A DNA stretch of 64,000 nucleotides from an uncultured Candidatus Nitrosopumilus sp. (GTDB taxonomy: Archaea; Thermoproteota; Nitrososphaeria; Nitrososphaerales; Nitrosopumilaceae): assembly GCA_951812645.1 (NCBI GenBank), contig CATOSM010000001.1, forward strand, positions 847,560 through 911,559. The letters are read 5' to 3'. Made by a program: the position numbers and the translations under genes. Positions 60,034-64,000 of the stretch are shown in pieces. Within the stretch, counting starts at the first letter, position 1, and each line of letters starts with the position of its first letter. The notes beneath the pieces were generated by a model, which saw only the letters and a list, made by a program, of their open reading frames with translations, made no database searches and had not been told where the DNA came from.

Positions 60034-61331
60034 TATTGCAATCCTCCCGGTCCCAGCACTCCAGCGTAAAGCAGGCCAAGTGCAATAAAGATGTTAACGA
60101 ATGCTAATCCAATCAATTTGGTCCATCCCAGGCTCAACAGCATATCAATCCTGATTCTTGGGAACACGCCTCTAGGTAGCAAGATAAAGAAGATCACACC
60201 TACGGTTTTCAAAACAAACCAAAATGTGCCATTAAGCATTGCCTGATCAAATAACGGCAATCCGGGGAATGGACCCACAGTGACAGGACCCATTTCAACT
60301 CCAGTGAGAAGTTCCTCTGGGAATGGAGGTACAACCATCGGACCGTTCCATCCGCCAAGGAAAATTACGACAAACAATGCTGCAAATGCATAAAGCTTCA
60401 GATAAGTTCCTAATTGAACAAGACCGTACATCATACCAGACAATTCAGTTAGCCATCCAGCAACAATTTCACTTTCTGCCTCCGGTAAATCAAATGGAAT
60501 TCTTTCTAATTCTGCAAGCATTGTAATAAAGAAAACAATTGCACCAACCGGCAAGAATACAATCCATGGGAAACTGGATTGGCTTGCAGCAATCTCAGAC
60601 AGATTTAGGGAGCCAGTTAGCATTACAACGCCTAACAAAGACAAAATTAACGGAATCTCAAATGAGACCATTTGGAATAGGGCCCTAATGCCACCAATGA
60701 ATGGGAATTTACTGTTTGCAGACCATGCAGAAAGAATTGTAATAATTGGGAAAAATCCAATTACTGCAAAGACTCCAAGCAGTCCCATCTCTACATCTGC
60801 AACTACCCAACCGGGTGCAACAGGAATGAACGCGACAAATGATGCTGCAGCTGCAACAAAGAGGACGGGAGCCGCCCAGAAAATAGGCTTATCAGCCTTT
60901 GCGGGAATGATAATTTCCTTTGAAATCAATTTTAGGCCGTCGCCCATTAATTGTAATATGCCCTCAACCTTTCCACAATAGAAAGGACCTACTCTTAATT
61001 GCAATTTTGCAAGCATTTTTCTTTCAATGAAAATTGTGCCAGCAGCTAGCAATGCAGCAAAACCAAATCCAGGAAATGCCATGACCCTGAAGATGTCAGT
61101 TGCCATGAATGCATGAACTACAGGAAGAACGCGTGTAGGATCTGCCATCCAAGTAAATGCAAGGAATGGCGTAAGCAATTCCCCATCAATTACAGGCATT
61201 GGAACAACAAATAGAATCATCATGACTGCCGGAAGCCCAATGACGGCCAGAATTAGCATTATCCAAAATATGTTATCAAGCAGGGACTTGATGAATTCAC
61301 TAAGTTTGAAGTTTGGTGCAATGACAGACAT
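60033..61331 (-). CDS. nuoH: complex I subunit H
   Basis: 432 residues, longer than the bacterial 320-330 because of an N-terminal extension of about 80 residues with extra helices (MSVIAPNFKLSEFIKSLLDNIFWIMLILAVIG region). The quinone-site motifs are present: RVGPFYCGKVEGILQLMGDGLK, SANSKFPFIGGIRALFQMVSFEIPL and LAELERIPFDLPEAESEIVAGW. It closes the quinone chamber with NuoB and NuoD and links to the membrane arm. One base separates it from nuoD. Confidence 0.94.
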   Translation of the reverse strand: MSVIAPNFKLSEFIKSLLDNIFWIMLILAVIGLPAVMMILFVVPMPVIDGELLTPFLAFTWMADPTRVLPVVHAFMATDIFRVMAFPGFGFAALLAAGTIFIERKMLAKLQLRVGPFYCGKVEGILQLMGDGLKLISKEIIIPAKADKPIFWAAPVLFVAAAASFVAFIPVAPGWVVADVEMGLLGVFAVIGFFPIITILSAWSANSKFPFIGGIRALFQMVSFEIPLILSLLGVVMLTGSLNLSEIAASQSSFPWIVFLPVGAIVFFITMLAELERIPFDLPEAESEIVAGWLTELSGMMYGLVQLGTYLKLYAFAALFVVIFLGGWNGPMVVPPFPEELLTGVEMGPVTVGPFPGLPLFDQAMLNGTFWFVLKTVGVIFFILLPRGVFPRIRIDMLLSLGWTKLIGLAFVNIFIALGLLYAGVLGPGGLQ

Positions 61332-62465
61332 TTATCGGTCTGCCTCCACTGGCCAATAATTCAAACTCCAATATACTGATGGCATGTTACCAAGTTTTTC
61401 GCCTCGTAGAAGATTTGGTAATGCGATTAGGTTTCTAAAAGAAGGCACACTCAACTTTACCCTATACGGTTCTGCTTTTGCATCAGATACGATATAGCAT
61501 CCCAAGGAGCCCCTGCCTGACTCTACTCGCTTGTAGACGGATTCCAACCCTTTGGTTTTTGGATTTGGTTTTAGCTTAACTCTAACGGAACCTGATTTTG
61601 GCATTTTTTGTAATGCCTGTCTAATGATGTTGCAACTCTCCATCATATCAAGCCAGGGTATTCTAGATCTTGCATAAGAATCTCCTTCTTTCATGACATT
61701 AGTGTGAACGTCTAGTTCGTCATAGACATCATATGGTTCCTTGACTCTAAGATCATAATCTACGCCACTTGCACGAAGTACAGAACCGGTGGTTCCATAT
61801 CTTATGGCATCTTGTCTTGATAAAACTCCCGTATCCCTAGTTCTTGAAATCAGGATGGGGTTATCATAAAATACGGCAGCATACTCTTTGATACGTTTTT
61901 CAAAATAGTTTACTTGACGTAGGCAAACATCTTCAAAATTTGGCGGCAAGTCGTTTCTAACTCCGCCTGGAACAAAATGAGCGTGCGTTACTCTGGCACC
62001 AGTCATTTTTTCCATAAGATCAATCAAGAGCTCACGATCACCTGCAGGCCACATGAACATGGTGGAATGTCCCAAGAAGATTCCGTAAATTGCTAGCCAG
62101 TACATTATGTAGATACATCTGTTTAGTTCAGATGCAATCACTCTAACGTATTTTGCACGCTCTGGAACTTCTATTCCAAGTAATTCCTCTGCCCCCAAAA
62201 CATACGGATAGAGTACATTGCATGAATCGTGAATTACTGGCCTTTCCAAGTGAGGAATATTAGTGATGTAATTTCTATACTCTGCCATTTTTTCTTCTCC
62301 GCGGTGAACGTAGCCCGGATCAGGATCACATGCAACGATATAATCGCCGTCAATTTGTACAACAATTCTCATGTGGCCAGAACCAGGATGCTGCGGTCCA
62401 ACATTGAGAGTCATGATTCTCTCGTCAACTTTTTGGAGTGCTAATCCCGGCGGTAACTCTGTCAT
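61332..62465 (-). CDS. nuoD: complex I subunit D (49-kDa type)
   Basis: 377 residues. The quinone-pocket signature GPQHPGSGHMRIVVQIDGD has the conserved His; DPDPGYVHRGEEKMAEYRNY follows, and the C-terminal piece YRVKLSVPSFRNLIALPNLL. The last residues end in YWPVEADR, like the NuoD C-terminal arginine. It forms the quinone site with NuoB. No NuoC fusion here; nuoC is separate, two bases upstream. Confidence 0.95.
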   Translation of the reverse strand: MTELPPGLALQKVDERIMTLNVGPQHPGSGHMRIVVQIDGDYIVACDPDPGYVHRGEEKMAEYRNYITNIPHLERPVIHDSCNVLYPYVLGAEELLGIEVPERAKYVRVIASELNRCIYIMYWLAIYGIFLGHSTMFMWPAGDRELLIDLMEKMTGARVTHAHFVPGGVRNDLPPNFEDVCLRQVNYFEKRIKEYAAVFYDNPILISRTRDTGVLSRQDAIRYGTTGSVLRASGVDYDLRVKEPYDVYDELDVHTNVMKEGDSYARSRIPWLDMMESCNIIRQALQKMPKSGSVRVKLKPNPKTKGLESVYKRVESGRGSLGCYIVSDAKAEPYRVKLSVPSFRNLIALPNLLRGEKLGNMPSVYWSLNYWPVEADR

Positions 62466-62467
62466 CC

Positions 62468-63067
62468 CTATCTGCCTTTTATTGCAAAGTCCTTTCGAAG
62501 TGGCGGTAAATCTGCCCAGTCCTCTGGCAAAAGCAATCGTCTGTTATCAGGATGGCCCTCAAAGAAAACTCCAAACATTTCAAAAACTTCCCTTTCATGA
62601 AATTCAACGCTGTAAAATACATCTCTAAGAGTGGGTAGCTTTGTGGCATCATTTCCAGGTATTGGATCAGTTTCTCTTTGAGCTCTAGTGGCCAAAACAA
62701 GGACTTGCCTTGCTAATGAGGAATCAGTATACGAACCAATATGATAAACGACCTCAATTTCGTCATCTGCAGGATAATCTACGCCTGAAACAGATTCGAC
62801 ATGATCATAATTTAGCCCATCGCGGATAAATTCAGCCACGTCATGGACATTTTCTCTGCCAACGTTAATTCTAACCCTATCCTCTTTTACAAACCCAACC
62901 TCGACTTTATCACCGAATTTTTCAACGATTTTATCAGAAATACTTTTTTCAAATGCAGGTAATTCTACCGGAGGAGCTTCGGGTTTCTTTGCTGCAGGCT
63001 TTGGCGGGGGTGATTTTACTTCAGGCTTGGCATCTGCAGGAGGATTTTCAGTTTGAGTGCCCATCAT
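62468..63067 (-). CDS. nuoC: complex I subunit C (30-kDa type)
   Basis: 199 residues. The N-terminal 45 residues are a Pro/Lys-rich, likely disordered stretch (KPEVKSPPPKPAAKKPEAPP). The folded part includes ISDKIVEKFGDKVEVGFVKED, VSGVDYPADDEIEVVYHIGSY and the signature ERETDPIP-like REVFEMFGVFFEGHPDNRR with LLPEDWADLPPLRKDF. It binds NuoD in the peripheral arm. The start ATG 63067 overlaps the nuoB stop as ATGA. Confidence 0.94.
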   Translation of the reverse strand: MMGTQTENPPADAKPEVKSPPPKPAAKKPEAPPVELPAFEKSISDKIVEKFGDKVEVGFVKEDRVRINVGRENVHDVAEFIRDGLNYDHVESVSGVDYPADDEIEVVYHIGSYTDSSLARQVLVLATRAQRETDPIPGNDATKLPTLRDVFYSVEFHEREVFEMFGVFFEGHPDNRRLLLPEDWADLPPLRKDFAIKGR

Positions 63068-63588
63068 ACAAACTTCCTAGCCTTCATTCTCTTGATTTTC
63101 TCTTGCAATAACATACATCCTTGAATAAGAGTTTCAGGTCTAGGTGGGCAACCTGGAACATAGACATCAACTGGAATAACTCCATCAATTCCCGGAAGTA
63201 CATTGTATGAATCAAAATACAGACCTCCAGTAATTGCACAGGCGCCCATAGCAATCACGTACTTTGGTTCTGGCATTTGATCATAAACTAATCTGAGACG
63301 TGGCGCCATTTTTCTTGTGATGGTTCCTTGGACAACCACAAGATCGCATTGTCTAAGTGAACCGAATGCTTCAATGATACCAAATCTTTCAACATCGTAT
63401 CTGGGACTCGATGCTGCACCAAACTCAACACTGCAACAAGCTGTTTCAATGTGGACAGGCCAGAGCGACCAAATTCTACCCCAATTAATGGCATAGCCCA
63501 ATGGCTTGTCAATTGCCTTTTCTAAAATATCTCCCAACTTTCCTACAAAGACATTTGCATTTTCCGGTGTGACTAAATCTTTAAGCAA
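63064..63588 (-). CDS. nuoB: complex I subunit B (PSST)
   Basis: 174 residues. It carries the N2 cluster next to the quinone: ETACCSVEFGAASSPRYD (two neighbouring Cys), GACAITGGLYFDSY and YVPGCPPRPETLI supply the four ligands. N-terminal KLGDILEKAIDKPLGYAINWGRIWSLWP fits the family. Forty bases separate it from nuoA. All cluster Cys residues are present. Confidence 0.95.
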   Translation of the reverse strand: MLKDLVTPENANVFVGKLGDILEKAIDKPLGYAINWGRIWSLWPVHIETACCSVEFGAASSPRYDVERFGIIEAFGSLRQCDLVVVQGTITRKMAPRLRLVYDQMPEPKYVIAMGACAITGGLYFDSYNVLPGIDGVIPVDVYVPGCPPRPETLIQGCMLLQEKIKRMKARKFV

Positions 63589-63628
63589 TTTTATCCCCTA
63601 TCCCCGTAAATACAATTTCTATAAATAA

Positions 63629-63991
63629 TTACCATATTCTTCTTCTCCCTGATTGATATAATGCAAATGCCATTGCACCAAACATAATTGCCAAAAATCC
63701 CATCATAGGCAAAGTCGCCATCTTTGGAATTTCTAAAAGTGCACTTCCCCATGCATACAAGAAAATTGCCATTACGTCAAAGACCACAAACATCAGAATA
63801 TACGGATAATACTGCATCATGAAATGGGTTCGTCCCTCTCCTGACGGGACTTGACCGCATTCCATCGGCAAAAATTTAACCGGATTGCTTCTTTTTCGAG
63901 GGGAAACCATTCTTGAAATAACCAAGGCTGGAGCCATAGCTACCATACCAAACGCAAACATCAATACAACGGTACTGTAATTGCCCGCCAA
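63629..63991 (-). CDS. nuoA: complex I subunit A
   Basis: 120 residues, three membrane helices: STVVLMFAFGMVAMAPALVI, YPYILMFVVFDVMAIFLYAW (with the conserved FDVMAIFLYAW) and MATLPMMGFLAIMFGAMAF. The conserved loop ECGQVPSGEGRTHFMMQYYPY is close to the quinone site. Start ATG 63991 is nine bases from the window end, so the promoter is outside. First gene of the operon nuoABCDHIJKMLN. Confidence 0.95.
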   Translation of the reverse strand: MAGNYSTVVLMFAFGMVAMAPALVISRMVSPRKRSNPVKFLPMECGQVPSGEGRTHFMMQYYPYILMFVVFDVMAIFLYAWGSALLEIPKMATLPMMGFLAIMFGAMAFALYQSGRRRIW

Positions 63992-64000
63992 TTCCCCGAC

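Overview
The window comes from a low-GC archaeon of the phylum Nitrososphaerota (Thaumarchaeota), most like the marine/sediment Nitrosopumilus-Nitrosarchaeum group. Supporting signs are the solitary 5S rRNA gene, archaeal RpoN, uS13, uS4, uS2 and ABCE1, the archaeal mevalonate kinase/isopentenyl phosphate kinase pair, short or absent 5' leaders behind TATA-like boxes, surface proteins carrying the IKNNAKWW C-terminal repeat typical of this group, a two-domain multicopper oxidase beside a ZIP transporter, and an 11-gene complex I operon without nuoE, nuoF or nuoG.

Layout. 1-9.5 kb: envelope and metal handling (a CFI-box secreted protein, a 1064-residue surface protein, CDF and ZIP metal transporters, a multicopper oxidase, a small winged-helix protein). 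9.5-15.2 kb: a 50-residue Cys-rich miniprotein, uS13-uS4, GlmS, then a CobT-like/MBL-hydrolase/NnrE operon. 15.2-17.0 kb: a small accessory insert with a 24-bp direct repeat around a strongly structured, probably non-coding element, a nuclease-like gene with 30-bp repeats, and a 5'-truncated IS5-family element. 17.0-42.9 kb: core genome with translin, tRNA-Leu, the rpoN-eno-rps2-mvk-ipk-idi-ggpps-gltX run, a Rieske protein, a CorA-type transporter, transaldolase, a split transketolase whose N subunit is fused to ribulose-phosphate epimerase, leucyl aminopeptidase, a 42-residue C2H2 miniprotein, 5S rRNA, ABCE1, Trm5, N-acetyltransferase, site-2 protease, a LarA-like protein and PyrE.

42.9-51.8 kb is a decayed island beside tRNA-Met: two more IS5-family copies, an HsdS relic, an apparently intact HicBA pair, two broken tyrosine recombinases, an AAA/DUF4143 ATPase stopped by a 72-bp duplication, and an ApeA-like defence-gene fragment cut by an IS. 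A 13-bp repeat of the tRNA-Met 3' end (46307 and 51822) marks out one 5.5-kb integrated element within it. 51.8-64 kb returns to core: a heme-oxygenase-fold protein, tRNA-Glu, a second polyprenyl synthase, and nuoABCDHIJKMLN on the minus strand.

Working together: Mvk, Ipk, the Idi-like Nudix protein and the two prenyl synthases fit the archaeal lipid-precursor pathway. Transaldolase, split transketolase and the Rpe fusion make a compact pentose-phosphate operon. The Nuo proteins would form a membrane proton pump without the NADH-input module. The MCO-ZIP and CDF genes suggest a local copper/zinc homeostasis cluster. No complete new defence or mobile system is proven. The strongest leads are the structured element at 15289-15350, the Tkt-Rpe fusion, the Idi homologue lacking its catalytic Cys, the IS-split ApeA-like fragment with its surrounding att-bounded element, and several unannotated Cys- or His-containing miniproteins.
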